Assembly: GCF_030123365.1 (NCBI RefSeq)
Contig: NZ_CP126107.1
Span: forward strand, 605,501 to 669,500
Direction of reading: 5' to 3'
Origin: Neobacillus sp. SuZ13
Lineage (GTDB): Bacteria > Bacillota > Bacilli > Bacillales > Cytobacillaceae
DNA: 64,000 nt
Positions 54,194 to 63,184 of this stretch are shown piece after piece (position 1 is the stretch's first letter; each line of letters starts with the position of its first letter). The notes beneath the pieces were generated by a model. The model ran no database searches and was not told the DNA's origin. It was given only the letters and a program-made list of their open reading frames with translations. The translations under genes were made by a program, and so were the position numbers.

Positions 54194-55156
54194 TCAATAA
54201 AAAGCCGCATTGATATATTGGGAATTTTTCGTTTCTCCGCCAATAGTAACTAATGAATGGGTGAGCATCGTCCCATTATCCTTTCTCTTTACTCCGTTCA
54301 GCAGAACGCCATTGGTGATTCCTGTGGCAACGAAGAAACAGTCATCCGTTTTGACAATCTCATCTATGGTTAAGGGTTTTTCGGGATGTGAAATCCCCAT
54401 ATTCATACATCGATTCCATTCAGCCTCATCTTGTGGAAGAAGTTTCGCTTGGAAGTCACCCCCTAGGCATTTTAAGGCAGTGGCAGCAATTACTCCCTCT
54501 GGCGCACCACCCGTTCCTACTAATAGGTCAATATCAACTTCATCTATAGCTGTTCCAATGGCACCTGTAATATCGACATCCGAAAACAACTTCAAACGGG
54601 CACCGGCTGCAATTATCTCATTCATTAACTTCTCATGCCGCGGCCGGTCCTGAATCATGACGGTTAAATCCTTTACATCCTTTCCAAGTGCGTTCGCTAC
54701 AGCTTTGATATTTTCTGTTAGCGGTAACTCGATATCGATACACCCTTTTGCTTGCGGACCGACAGCTATCTTTTTCATGTACATATCTGGGGCATGTAAT
54801 AGACTTCCTCGCTTAGCAACAGCAATGACTGCAAGTGAATTCTCTTGCCCGTTTGACAGGAATGTTGTTCCCTCGATAGGATCGACAGCAATATCAACAA
54901 GTGGACCCATTCCCGTTCCGAGTTTTTCATTAATGTACAACATGGGGGCTTCATCCATTTCACCTTCACCGATGACAATAGTTCCTTGCATATCAATTAA
55001 GTTCATGTGATCTCGCATCGCACTTGTTCCTGCTCCATCTGCAACGATTTTATTCCTTTTACCGATCCAAGGATATGCAGCAATCGCTGCTTGTTGTGAG
55101 ACTGCAAGGAAATCCATCACTAGCCCTATCGTAAGGGGGTGACTTTTTGTCTGCAT
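54194..55156 (-). CDS. glpX: Class II fructose-1,6-bisphosphatase (GlpX family)
   Basis: A 320-aa Li+-sensitive-fold phosphatase with GAGTSAMRDHMN, IGEGEMDEAPML, VDPIEGTTF (metal site) and LVGTGGAPEGVIAATALKCLGGDFQAKL. GlpX hydrolyses fructose 1,6-bisphosphate; paralogues in catabolic clusters may use other sugar bisphosphates. The start is ATG 55156 after AGGAGGAG. Its pairing with an RpiB-like gene and the DHA-kinase cluster suggests a local role rather than general gluconeogenesis. Confidence 0.88.
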   Translation of the reverse strand: MQTKSHPLTIGLVMDFLAVSQQAAIAAYPWIGKRNKIVADGAGTSAMRDHMNLIDMQGTIVIGEGEMDEAPMLYINEKLGTGMGPLVDIAVDPIEGTTFLSNGQENSLAVIAVAKRGSLLHAPDMYMKKIAVGPQAKGCIDIELPLTENIKAVANALGKDVKDLTVMIQDRPRHEKLMNEIIAAGARLKLFSDVDITGAIGTAIDEVDIDLLVGTGGAPEGVIAATALKCLGGDFQAKLLPQDEAEWNRCMNMGISHPEKPLTIDEIVKTDDCFFVATGITNGVLLNGVKRKDNGTMLTHSLVTIGGETKNSQYINAAFY

Positions 55157-55213
55157 CGTGTTTCTCCTCCTCTTATTAATAAGCTGTGAGTCCACAAGCT
55201 AAGTGAAGCTAGA

Positions 55214-55678
55214 TTAACTGCATGAACCGTTAAGAAGGTATTCTTTTTCTTGATCCATGATTTGATCGATTTTTCTTGCGGAGTTACCACCTTGAAAGGT
55301 AACACTTAGGTAGGCTGAGACTACTTTTTTAGAGAGTTCTACACCTATAACTCTTGCCCCGATGGTCATAATTTGCGCGTTGTTGCTTAGCTGTGCGCGT
55401 TCTGCTGAATAAACATCATGGCATTGGGCAGAGCGGATCCCTGGAACTTTATTAGCTGCAATCGACATTCCGATCCCGGTTCCGCAAAAGAGAATACCGC
55501 GTTCTAGTTGGTTAGCTGTGATGTCAGTTGCTACCTTAAAGGCCACGCCAGGATAATCGACTTCATCTTCTGAATAACATCCATAATCGACAACCTCATG
55601 CCCTAAGCTAGTAATATATGACTTTATTTCTTCTTTCATTTGAAAAGCATTGTGATCTGCGCCAATTCCAATTTTCAC
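55214..55678 (-). CDS. rpiB: RpiB/LacAB family sugar-phosphate isomerase
   Basis: A 154-aa isomerase interconverting ribose 5-phosphate and ribulose 5-phosphate, or in clusters like this allose, galactose or erythrulose phosphates. GADHNAF near the N-terminus, the active-site Cys in FCGTGIGMSIAANK and the SNNAQIMTIGARVIG segment are family-typical. The start is GTG 55678, 6 nt after GGAGTG. It is the first gene of a leftward unit with glpX. RpiB relatives isomerise erythrulose 4-phosphate in known tetritol pathways, which is relevant given dhaKL nearby. Confidence 0.88.
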   Translation of the reverse strand: MKIGIGADHNAFQMKEEIKSYITSLGHEVVDYGCYSEDEVDYPGVAFKVATDITANQLERGILFCGTGIGMSIAANKVPGIRSAQCHDVYSAERAQLSNNAQIMTIGARVIGVELSKKVVSAYLSVTFQGGNSARKIDQIMDQEKEYLLNGSCS

Positions 55679-55710
55679 AATTATCACTCCAATTTAATTT
55701 ATTAGCCATA

Positions 55711-55951
55711 TTTTTTCATTTATTTTCGTTTGTGTCAATATTTTTCTTATCAAATGAAAAATAATGAAAATAAACGATTGTGTGTATTTCTCGCTAAAAC
55801 AATAACTAAATCGGTGTATTATATGAAGAAACTGAAACGAATAGGAGTATTGTTGAATTACCACTACATTTCTAGATTTTTTCTTTCGTTTATTTTCAAA
55901 GAGAGAATTTTTTTTGAAAACAATTGACAAAACAAAAACAAATGATAATAT
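55711..55951. promoter_or_regulatory. Divergent promoter region with repeated GTTTATTTTC/GAAAATAAAC motifs
   Basis: The 385-bp gap between rpiB and the epimerase gene is AT-rich. Copies of one motif lie at 55717-55731 (CATTTATTTTCGTTT), 55765-55777 (TGAAAATAAACGA) and 55883-55901 (CTTTCGTTTATTTTCAAAG). A rightward promoter TTGACA (55924) with TAATAT (55946) sits just after the last copy, and a leftward TTGACA overlaps the first. A related motif follows the dhaK promoter at 59401. The pattern resembles DeoR-family operators. Confidence 0.6.
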
Positions 55952-56063
55952 TCTAAATAGATAAACAACTTGTTTGCCTATTGCTCTTTGCAACATTTGC
56001 TGAGGAATGAAATTTTCCGCAGTGTATGAACTAGTTAATTATTATTTGAGGGGGAAATTGCAA

Positions 56064-56891
56064 ATGACGATTAAGTTTGGATGTCACGGATCAACATGGG
56101 TACTTGATTATGATGAAAAAGTAGATTGCCTGGATCATATGATTGATACGGTGAAGAAAGCTGGGTTTAAGGGGATTGATGTTCAATATGCTTTATTGGG
56201 AAAATATAATGAAGCACCCGAAAAACTAAAAGAAAAACTTGATAGTTTGGAACTTGAATTAGCGGCAATTACCCTGCCATTCAGCTGGGAAAGTGATACA
56301 GAATCGGAAGAAGAGAAGCAACGGGCCGATTATTATATTAACTATTTAAAACACTTCCCGAATGCAAAATTAAATTTACCTGCACGAGTGGGTCCTAATC
56401 GCGACAATCTATTAAAACGTCAACGAGATATTATTAGCTGTGTTAATGCAGTAAGTAAGCGTGCGGTAGAAAATGGCGTCGTTGCTGTATTTCATCCACA
56501 TTCTCCGGCAACTTCTTATTTTAGAACAGAAAGCGATTACAACCTTCTTTTTGAAGAATTAGATACAAGATATGTAGCATATACACCGGATGTGGGTCAC
56601 ATTGCAGCTGGAGGAATGGACCCAGTCGAGGTGGTTAAAAAGTATTTACCAATTATCAAACATGTTCATTTTAAGGATTGCTCGAAAAGTTTTGAGTGGA
56701 AAAAGATGGGGACCGGTGATATTGATTTTCCTGCCATTGTTCAATCATTAGTTGATTATGGCTATGATGGCTGGATTATGGTCGAAGAAGAAACAGAAGA
56801 AACGAAAACAAATGCTGATCAGTGTATCTACGATATTAGTAAATATGTAGATGAAAAATTGAAGCCCATTATTAATGGAGTAAGAATCTAA
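56064..56891 (+). CDS. Sugar phosphate isomerase/epimerase (TIM barrel)
   Basis: A 275-aa AP-endonuclease-2-like barrel. Putative metal ligands and contacts lie in VFHPHSPAT, YTPDVGHIAAGG, HVHFKDCSKS and IMVEEETEE, resembling IolE/hydroxypyruvate-isomerase relatives. ATG 56064 follows GAGGGGG at 9 nt; the longer frame from 56007 lacks an RBS. It is the first gene of the rightward sugar operon and overlaps the next start (TAATG). The substrate is unknown. Confidence 0.82.
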   Translation: MTIKFGCHGSTWVLDYDEKVDCLDHMIDTVKKAGFKGIDVQYALLGKYNEAPEKLKEKLDSLELELAAITLPFSWESDTESEEEKQRADYYINYLKHFPNAKLNLPARVGPNRDNLLKRQRDIISCVNAVSKRAVENGVVAVFHPHSPATSYFRTESDYNLLFEELDTRYVAYTPDVGHIAAGGMDPVEVVKKYLPIIKHVHFKDCSKSFEWKKMGTGDIDFPAIVQSLVDYGYDGWIMVEEETEETKTNADQCIYDISKYVDEKLKPIINGVRI

Positions 56892-57796
56892 TGAGTAAAC
56901 AAATCATACCATCGCTGCTCGTCACGGAAGTGTTTTTCCCAGTAAAAGATGAAAAGGGTTTCGCGGCGGGTGTAGTAGAAAATTTAGGTTCTCAAGGCTT
57001 TTATCGTTCATTTGAAATCGGATATGGGTATGACCAAGAGGATCGAAAAAGAATTTTGCGAGCAAAGGAACAAAATAACTTATCAATCTTGCAGTGGTTG
57101 ACCTTCTTAACTTATCAGACAGATCTAAATGTTTCCGCACTAGATACTAGTTTAAGAGAAAAAACCGTTAAACAAATTAAGGAAAGCTTATATTTGGCAG
57201 CAGAGTGTGGTGTTTCAACGGTTGCATTTGTCCCTGGCCCCGATCCAGGAGTTCAGTTCCGCAAGCAGGGACTTGAGGCTTTTTATGAAAGTCTCTGTGA
57301 AATCTGCGAGGAAGCGTCCACTTTTAATATGCATGTATCGATAGAAGCGATGGATCGCGAAGTGCATAAAAAACGAGTGTTAGGTCTCACAAGTGAAGCT
57401 GTTCCTATCATTTCGAAGGTGAAGGAAAAATACTCAAATGTGGGTCTCGTATTTGATACAGCACACGCCGCACTTAATGGTGAGGATATTTTTACATCAT
57501 TAGAATTAGCAAAAACAATCATGGATCGCCTCCATTTTGCAAATGTCGTTTTAGATCCCGAAAGCCATTTATATGGTGATAATCATATGCTAATCGGTGA
57601 ACCAGGCTTTCTCACGATTGAAAAGATGTCTCGCATTTTGCAAAAAGCCGATGAGCTTGGCATTCAGGCTGAAAAAGGCCTGCCTGTAGCCGTTGAGGTG
57701 CAAGGCAGAGACAAAAATGATTATTTTGCAAATGAGAGAACGATAAGAGTAGCATTGGAAAGTGCGATGAACCTAGTAAAGAAGCAATTAAACTAA
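56891..57796 (+). CDS. Sugar phosphate isomerase/epimerase, paralogue of the gene at 63185
   Basis: A 301-aa TIM barrel with VSIEAMDREVHKKR (Glu), LVFDTAHAALNGED (Asp/His), RLHFANVVLDPESHLYGDNH and AVEVQGRDKND. It is clearly similar to the incomplete protein at 63185. Coupled to the previous gene by a TAATG overlap. It probably isomerises a phosphorylated or free keto-sugar of this pathway. Confidence 0.82.
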   Translation: MSKQIIPSLLVTEVFFPVKDEKGFAAGVVENLGSQGFYRSFEIGYGYDQEDRKRILRAKEQNNLSILQWLTFLTYQTDLNVSALDTSLREKTVKQIKESLYLAAECGVSTVAFVPGPDPGVQFRKQGLEAFYESLCEICEEASTFNMHVSIEAMDREVHKKRVLGLTSEAVPIISKVKEKYSNVGLVFDTAHAALNGEDIFTSLELAKTIMDRLHFANVVLDPESHLYGDNHMLIGEPGFLTIEKMSRILQKADELGIQAEKGLPVAVEVQGRDKNDYFANERTIRVALESAMNLVKKQLN

Positions 57797-57880
57797 TTTG
57801 TTGCCTCTTGTAAGTATAACTTTTAGCATCACTATCCTTTTCTTCCTACATAAGATCGGGATAGATTTTTTAACCACCTT

Positions 57881-57894
57881 TGTAAGCGCTATCT
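57881..57894 (+). promoter_or_regulatory. CcpA cre-like site
   Basis: TGTAAGCGCTATCT matches 13 of 14 positions of the TGWAANCGNTNWCA consensus, 46 bp before the MFS start. It indicates carbon catabolite repression of this part of the cluster. Confidence 0.6.
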
Positions 57895-57939
57895 AAGAGT
57901 CGTTGTTAACACTATTAAAAATGGTATAGGAGGAATAAC

Positions 57940-59259
57940 ATGAAAACAGAACAAGCGCTTCAGAATGATCTCCCGGTCAAGGCAGCGAAAACGAAAAAGA
58001 ATTTCCGTTGGACTGTTGTAATTTGGCTATTAATCGGTGGAATCATTAACTACTTAGACCGTACCAATCTTTCAATTGCCGCACCAGCGATGATTGAAGA
58101 ATTAGATTTAAATATGACTCATATCGGTTTATTAGGAACGATCTTTTCTTGGACATATGCGTGCATGCAGCTTCCTTCTGGCTGGTTAATTGATAAATTT
58201 GGTGCAAAGCGAATTTATTCGATTGCTGTTCTGTGGTGGAGTATTGCAACCGCTTTAACGGGTGCTTGTAACAAGATGCTGACCCTAGTTGGAGCAAGGT
58301 TCTTACTTGGAGTAGGGGAAGCGCCGTGTATGCCTTCTAATGCCAAGATAACTGCTCAATGGTTTCCTAAGAGTGAACGGGGATTAGCGACTGGGTTTTG
58401 GGATGCATCATCGAAAGTTGGCCCGGCCATTGCTCCACCAATTCTAGTCGCCATTCAAGTGGCATTTGGCTGGCGTGCACTATTCTTCATTACCGGTGCT
58501 ATTGGTATTGTCTTTATCCTCTTATTTATGAAATTCTACAAAACACCTGATAAAAGTAAAATGCTTTCTAAAGAAGAATATGATTATATTAAGGCTGAAG
58601 GCGGCGCAAGCAACGATACCGTCGAATCAACCAATATTAAATGGAGAGAGCTATTTAAGTATAGAAGTGTTTGGGGAATGATTCTTGGCTTCTTCTGTAC
58701 CATTTGGATTTGGAATATCTTCTTAACATTCTTGCCATTATATCTATTAAACACACAAAATATTTCTTTTAAAGAACTTGGTATTTATGCAGCGATTCCT
58801 TATCTTGGGGGGATAGTTGGTAACTTAGGCGGCGGTTACATTACTAAGGTGTTAGCGGATAAGGGAGTTTGTTCTCCGATTAATGCGAAACGTGGTCTGA
58901 TTGCGGTCAGTGCACTTCTAGCTGCTGCATTTGTTATCCTCCTTCCATTTGTACATGGATTAGCCATCACGATTACTTTGATGACGTTGGCACTTTGTGT
59001 TGTTTCTGCAATTACTGGAAGCGCTTGGGCATTGTCTGGTGATGTAGCACCTCCTGCAATGGTTGGATCTGTGGGTGCCATCCAAAACTTTGGTGGATAC
59101 TTCGGCGGAGCATTTGCACCATTAGTAACAGGTATCATTTTAGATGCAACAGGTTCTTATTCCTTAGCCTTTATTTCTGGTGGAATTATCGCGGGATTTG
59201 CAGCTTTCTTCTATTGGTTTGTAGTGAAAGAACCAATTAAACCAGCTAAAGCGGCATAA
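57940..59259 (+). CDS. MFS transporter (anion:cation symporter family)
   Basis: A 439-aa, 12-segment MFS protein: WLLIGGIINYLDRTNLSIAAPAM, FSWTYACMQLPSGWLIDKFGAKR, VGEAPCMPSNAKITAQWFPKSERGLATGFWDASSKVGPAIAPP. These match the hexuronate/glucarate/galactonate carrier group. It probably imports the organic acid or sugar handled by the flanking isomerases and aldolases. An AGGAGG RBS precedes ATG. Confidence 0.88.
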   Translation: MKTEQALQNDLPVKAAKTKKNFRWTVVIWLLIGGIINYLDRTNLSIAAPAMIEELDLNMTHIGLLGTIFSWTYACMQLPSGWLIDKFGAKRIYSIAVLWWSIATALTGACNKMLTLVGARFLLGVGEAPCMPSNAKITAQWFPKSERGLATGFWDASSKVGPAIAPPILVAIQVAFGWRALFFITGAIGIVFILLFMKFYKTPDKSKMLSKEEYDYIKAEGGASNDTVESTNIKWRELFKYRSVWGMILGFFCTIWIWNIFLTFLPLYLLNTQNISFKELGIYAAIPYLGGIVGNLGGGYITKVLADKGVCSPINAKRGLIAVSALLAAAFVILLPFVHGLAITITLMTLALCVVSAITGSAWALSGDVAPPAMVGSVGAIQNFGGYFGGAFAPLVTGIILDATGSYSLAFISGGIIAGFAAFFYWFVVKEPIKPAKAA

Positions 59260-59270
59260 GGGTTAAAAAT

Positions 59271-59303
59271 AGGAGGGCTGCTAATCGTAGCCCTCTTATT
59301 CTT
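59271..59303 (+). terminator. Terminator after the MFS gene
   Basis: GAGGGCT/AGCCCTC stem (59273-59295) is followed by TTATTCTTTT. A new promoter follows, so dhaK starts a separate transcript. Confidence 0.75.
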
Positions 59304-59370
59304 TTAATGAGCTTGTGGGTTTTTGTCGAAAAAAAGGAGAAAATTTAGGCTATTTTAAATAAAATGAAAA

Positions 59371-59436
59371 TTGACACAATAAAATAAGAGGGTTATGATT
59401 GTAAATGAAAATAAATAAAAGTAAACGAAAAAATAA
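59371..59436 (+). promoter_or_regulatory. dhaKL promoter with downstream operator repeats
   Basis: TTGACA (59371-59376), 17 bp, TATGAT (59394-59399). Just downstream GTAAATGAAAA (59401) and GTAAACGAAAA (59421) form direct repeats 20 bp apart, related to the GAAAATAAACGA motifs near 55765. Confidence 0.68.
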
Positions 59437-59470
59437 TAAGTATTGTTTTTAATAGAAAGGGGAGTTTAGT

Positions 59471-60502
59471 TTGAAGAAAATTATTAACCAACCCGAACGC
59501 GTAGTAGAAGAAACAATTGAGGGCTTTCTGGCTGCCTATAAAAGTACATATCAAAAGGTTGAAAATGTAAACGGAATCATTCGACGTAATCTTAAGGATA
59601 AAGTGGCGATTGTTACTGGTGGAGGCAGTGGCCACGAACCATTGTTTTTGGGGCTGATAGGGGAAGGACTAGCTGATGGGGTCACATTGGGGAATGTTTT
59701 TGCAGCTCCTCCTCCAACGAATGTATTTGAAGTAGCGAAAGCAGTTGATTCTGGCAAGGGAGTTCTATTTATATACGGAAACTATTCTGGTGATGTATTA
59801 AACTTCGGCATGGCAGAAGAACTACTAGAAATGGAAGATATCCAGACAAAAACAGTCCTCGTAACCGATGACGTAGCATCGGCTCCTGTTGAACGAAAAG
59901 GAGATCGCCGAGGGATTGCGGGAGATATTTTCGTGGTTAAGATTGCGGGGGCGGCCGCAGAAAAAGGACTGTCATTAGAAGAAGTCACACAAGTAACCCA
60001 GAAAGCGAATGATCATACATTCTCAATTGGTGTTGCCTTAGCTCCTGGATCGATTCCAGGTGCAGTAGAGCCGCCATACACACTTGGTGATAATGAAATT
60101 GAAGTTGGCATGGGCATCCATGGAGAGCCGGGAATGGAACGTACGAAAATGATGCCTGCTGATGAGTTAACAGATAAGTTAATGGCAACCTTGCTCACGG
60201 AAAGCAACCTTGAGGCTGGCGATGAAGTGGCTGTATTAGTAAATGGCCTTGGGTCAACAACATTAATGGAACTATTAATCATAAACCGCAGAGTGGCTCA
60301 AATTTTAGAAGAAAAAGAGATTAAAGCTTATGACATGGATGTTAATAGCTATTGTACAACACAAGAAATGGCTGGATTCTCGATCACATTACTGAAGTTA
60401 GATGATGAATTAAAAGATTTATATAATGCACCTGCAGATTCTCCGTATTACAAAAAAGGATTAACAGCTACAAGTATTGGAGGGAACGTTTATGCCAAAT
60501 AG
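59471..60502 (+). CDS. dhaK: Dihydroxyacetone kinase subunit DhaK
   Basis: A 343-aa DhaK-domain protein that binds dihydroxyacetone (or a tetrulose such as erythrulose) covalently. Visible are H55 in GGGSGHEP, D108 in NYSGDVLNF and the hemiaminal-forming H217 in GMGIHGEPG. The start is TTG 59471, 8 nt after AAAGGGGAG. It overlaps dhaL by 11 bp. No DhaM/PTS subunit is present here, so the phosphoryl donor (ATP or PTS) is undecided. Confidence 0.9.
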   Translation: MKKIINQPERVVEETIEGFLAAYKSTYQKVENVNGIIRRNLKDKVAIVTGGGSGHEPLFLGLIGEGLADGVTLGNVFAAPPPTNVFEVAKAVDSGKGVLFIYGNYSGDVLNFGMAEELLEMEDIQTKTVLVTDDVASAPVERKGDRRGIAGDIFVVKIAGAAAEKGLSLEEVTQVTQKANDHTFSIGVALAPGSIPGAVEPPYTLGDNEIEVGMGIHGEPGMERTKMMPADELTDKLMATLLTESNLEAGDEVAVLVNGLGSTTLMELLIINRRVAQILEEKEIKAYDMDVNSYCTTQEMAGFSITLLKLDDELKDLYNAPADSPYYKKGLTATSIGGNVYAK

Positions 60503-61160
60503 TGCCCAAGAAGTAAAGTTGAATGCTGAACAAGTAAAGGAAATGTTCTTGTATGTTGGTGAACAAGTCAGAGAGAACAAACCGTTTTTAACCAAAATTG
60601 ATAGCGCTATCGGTGATGGAGATCACGGAATTGGCATGTCAGTTGGTTTTACAAAGGCAGAAGAAAATTTAACCAAAAAAGAATTTACAACCATCAATGA
60701 CGTCTTTAAAACGATAGGTATGTCGATGATTGCAAATATGGGTGGAGCGTCTGGTGTTATTTTTGGAACTTTGTTTACTGGCGGTGTAAAAGGTCTTGAA
60801 CCACAAGAGGAATTATCCCTGCCATTATTAGCACAAATTCTTGAAGGATCCGTAAAATCCATTAAAGAACGAGGGAAGGCTGAATTAGGAGATAAAACGA
60901 TGATTGATGCACTGGAGCCTGCAGTGAATGGACTCAAACTAAGTGTGGAAGCAAATCGTAGTTTACTAGAAGGCCTTATCGTTGCTGAAAAACATGCAGC
61001 CGGTGGTGTAGAAAAGTCGAAGGAATATGTTGCGAAGTTTGGCAGGGCAAAATCGCTTGGCGAACGAGCGATCGGTCACCAAGATGCTGGGGCAACGACC
61101 GTCTGGATCATGTTGAAATCGATGAGAGAATGGGTAGAAAAAGCAGCCGTTCAACAATAA
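60492..61160 (+). CDS. dhaL: Dihydroxyacetone kinase subunit DhaL
   Basis: A 222-aa nucleotide-binding kinase subunit. The Mg-ADP/ATP site is KIDSAIGDGDHGIGM with its Asp triad, followed by MANMGGASGVIFGT-type glycine loop (MIANMGGASGVIFGTLF), GDKTMIDALEPA and RAKSLGERAIGHQDAGATTVW. The start is ATG 60492, 7 nt after GGAGGG, inside the end of dhaK; the TTG at 60477 lies before that RBS. With DhaK it phosphorylates a ketose of three or four carbons. Confidence 0.9.
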   Translation: MPNSAQEVKLNAEQVKEMFLYVGEQVRENKPFLTKIDSAIGDGDHGIGMSVGFTKAEENLTKKEFTTINDVFKTIGMSMIANMGGASGVIFGTLFTGGVKGLEPQEELSLPLLAQILEGSVKSIKERGKAELGDKTMIDALEPAVNGLKLSVEANRSLLEGLIVAEKHAAGGVEKSKEYVAKFGRAKSLGERAIGHQDAGATTVWIMLKSMREWVEKAAVQQ

Positions 61161-61285
61161 AGTTGGTTTTGATAAAAAGGCTGTGTTAAAGCGTATTGTT
61201 AATTTTGGCCCCCTATTGATTGGAGCGGAAATCAACAGGCATGGATAACAGAGCCAATAAAAAACTATCATCAGGAGGAATTGTT

Positions 61286-62209
61286 ATGACAACTAAAAAA
61301 TTTCAAGGGGTTATTCCACCGGTATCAATCATTGTTGATGAACAAGGCAGACTTGATAAAAAAGGAATGGCAACTGTTATTGATTTCTTAATTGAAGCAG
61401 GTGTGGATGGCTTGTTCTTTTTAGGAACAGGCGGCGAATTTTCACAAATGTTTTTGGAAGAACGCAAAGAAGTAGCTTCGTATACAACCGAATATGTGAA
61501 CGGCAGGGTTCCGGTTTTAATTGGTACGGGAAGCACGAATACGCGAGAAGTCGTTCTGCTCAGTCAACACGCAGAATCAGTCGGAGCAGATGCGGTAGTG
61601 GTCATCAACCCTTACTATTGGAATTTGACTGAAGAAAATTTATTTGCTCATTATAGTGAAATTGCCAATTCTGTTCACTTACCGATTTTACTTTATAATT
61701 TCCCAACAATGAGCGGACAGGATTTAACTCCGGAGTTCGTCCTTAAATTGGTTGATGCACATGAGAATATCGTTGGAATAAAGGAAACGGTTGAAAGTGT
61801 TGCACATATTCGTGATATGATTTTAACAGTTAAAGGCAAGCACCCAGATTTTTCCGTGTTCTCCGGTTTTGACGATCATTTCTTACAAACCCTGACACTT
61901 GGCGGTGATGGTGCGATTAGTGCTTCTGTCAATTTCGCTCCGGAATTAGCGCTTGGAATATACAAGGGATTCAAGGAGAACCGTCTCGATGAAGCAGTTG
62001 CATACCACCAACGCATGGCCGTATTGCCGACTATGTACAAACTTGATTCACCGTTTGTAAGTGTGGTAAAAGAAGCTATGAAATTGAAGGGAATGGACAT
62101 TTCCACAAACGTTCTAGCACCAGCACGGTCATTAAGTGCTGAAAAGATTGAGGAGCTAAAAAAGATTCTCGTTCAAGTTGACCTATTAGAAAGTGCACCA
62201 GTTAAATAA
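61286..62209 (+). CDS. DapA-family class I aldolase/dehydratase
   Basis: A 307-aa dihydrodipicolinate-synthase superfamily protein with FLGTGGEFSQMFLEER (about residues 41-56), Tyr in LLYNFPTMSG and the Schiff-base Lys in VGIKETVES. In sugar clusters such proteins act as 2-keto-3-deoxy-sugar-acid aldolases (YagE/YjhH type) or dehydratases rather than in lysine synthesis; GTGGE replaces the GTTGE of DapA. ATG 61286 follows AGGAGG at 7 nt. Confidence 0.86.
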   Translation: MTTKKFQGVIPPVSIIVDEQGRLDKKGMATVIDFLIEAGVDGLFFLGTGGEFSQMFLEERKEVASYTTEYVNGRVPVLIGTGSTNTREVVLLSQHAESVGADAVVVINPYYWNLTEENLFAHYSEIANSVHLPILLYNFPTMSGQDLTPEFVLKLVDAHENIVGIKETVESVAHIRDMILTVKGKHPDFSVFSGFDDHFLQTLTLGGDGAISASVNFAPELALGIYKGFKENRLDEAVAYHQRMAVLPTMYKLDSPFVSVVKEAMKLKGMDISTNVLAPARSLSAEKIEELKKILVQVDLLESAPVK

Positions 62210-62216
62210 TTTAAAA

Positions 62217-62246
62217 GAAAAGATCTCCACCGTGGGATCTTTTTTA
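62217..62246 (+). terminator. Terminator after the DapA-family gene
   Basis: AGATCTCC-accg-TGGGATCT (62221-62240) is followed by a T-run. The next gene starts 45 bp later, so some readthrough or a further promoter is needed. Confidence 0.72.
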
Positions 62247-62284
62247 CAAGGTTTAGAGATGTAAAAAAGGAATGGGAGCCCGAT

Positions 62285-63097
62285 ATGTCCAAAACAAGAA
62301 GAATGTCGCGAATTTTTTCAAATGATGGTAAATCAATTACGCTGGCGTTGGATGGATACTATTTTTCTACCAAGACGGCAGGAATTGAACAAACGATTAC
62401 CCTTTTGCCACAATTGATTGAGAATGGACTTGATGCTGTAATTGTTACATATGGAATGGCAAAAATGTACGCTGAGTCCTTTAAGAACGTGGGGTTGGTT
62501 GTCCGTGCTGACTTATCTACCAGCGTATTTGATGCACGTATCCCCCAGACTACAGACATTCTTTCGGTTGAAGATGCACTTAAGCTTGGCGCGGATAGTG
62601 TTATTTCGATGACTTTCCCTGGGGCAGATGGTGAAGCGGCCTCACACAAAATGGCCTGGGATCTTGCCAAAGCGGGAGATGACTGGAATGTTCCATATAT
62701 GTGTGAGACGCTGCCGTATAGCTATCATGTGACAAGTCCTGAATCCAATCAAATCGAAACGATTGCCGCCGCAGCGCGGATCGGGACAGAGCTAGGAGCA
62801 GATATTATTAAGACTAGATTAACTGGAGATCCAGCTGATGTGAAAATCATTGAAGCTGCCAAACGTCCAGTTCTTGTGTTAGGAGGACCAAAAACGGATA
62901 ACATCCTTGACTACTTCAATTATGTAAAACATTGCATGGAAGTTGGAGCAAAAGGCGTGGCTGTTGGTCGGAATATAACGCTAGATAAGAATCCAATTGG
63001 TGTCGTGGCGGGGTTAAATAAGATTATTCATCAAAATGGGACGGCAGAAGATGCTTACCAAAGCTATCAATCTAGCTTTGAGCTGCTACAGGCCTAA
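62285..63097 (+). CDS. Class I aldolase (DhnA/LsrF/DeoC-LacD type)
   Basis: A 270-aa TIM-barrel aldolase of the archaeal-type FbaB/DhnA group: ITLALDGYYFSTKTAG (replacing the usual LALDH), LKLGADSVISMTFPGADGE, TELGADIIKTRLTGDP with the Schiff-base Lys, then PVLVLGGPKTDN and GAKGVAVGRNI (phosphate-binding). It probably cleaves or forms a ketose phosphate with a DHAP-like half. Together with DhaKL it links the pathway to triose phosphates. Confidence 0.85.
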   Translation: MSKTRRMSRIFSNDGKSITLALDGYYFSTKTAGIEQTITLLPQLIENGLDAVIVTYGMAKMYAESFKNVGLVVRADLSTSVFDARIPQTTDILSVEDALKLGADSVISMTFPGADGEAASHKMAWDLAKAGDDWNVPYMCETLPYSYHVTSPESNQIETIAAAARIGTELGADIIKTRLTGDPADVKIIEAAKRPVLVLGGPKTDNILDYFNYVKHCMEVGAKGVAVGRNITLDKNPIGVVAGLNKIIHQNGTAEDAYQSYQSSFELLQA

Positions 63098-63184
63098 GAC
63101 ATAGGATAGCTAAATCATTTACTTGATGATGAGGCTTGATGAGAAAAATTATTTGATAACCTATCGGTAAAGGAGAAATGTGAA

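Noticed and set aside
55694..55996. 100-aa frame in the rpiB/epimerase intergenic region
   Set aside because: It consists of AT-rich operator and promoter repeats, with no RBS and low-complexity translation.
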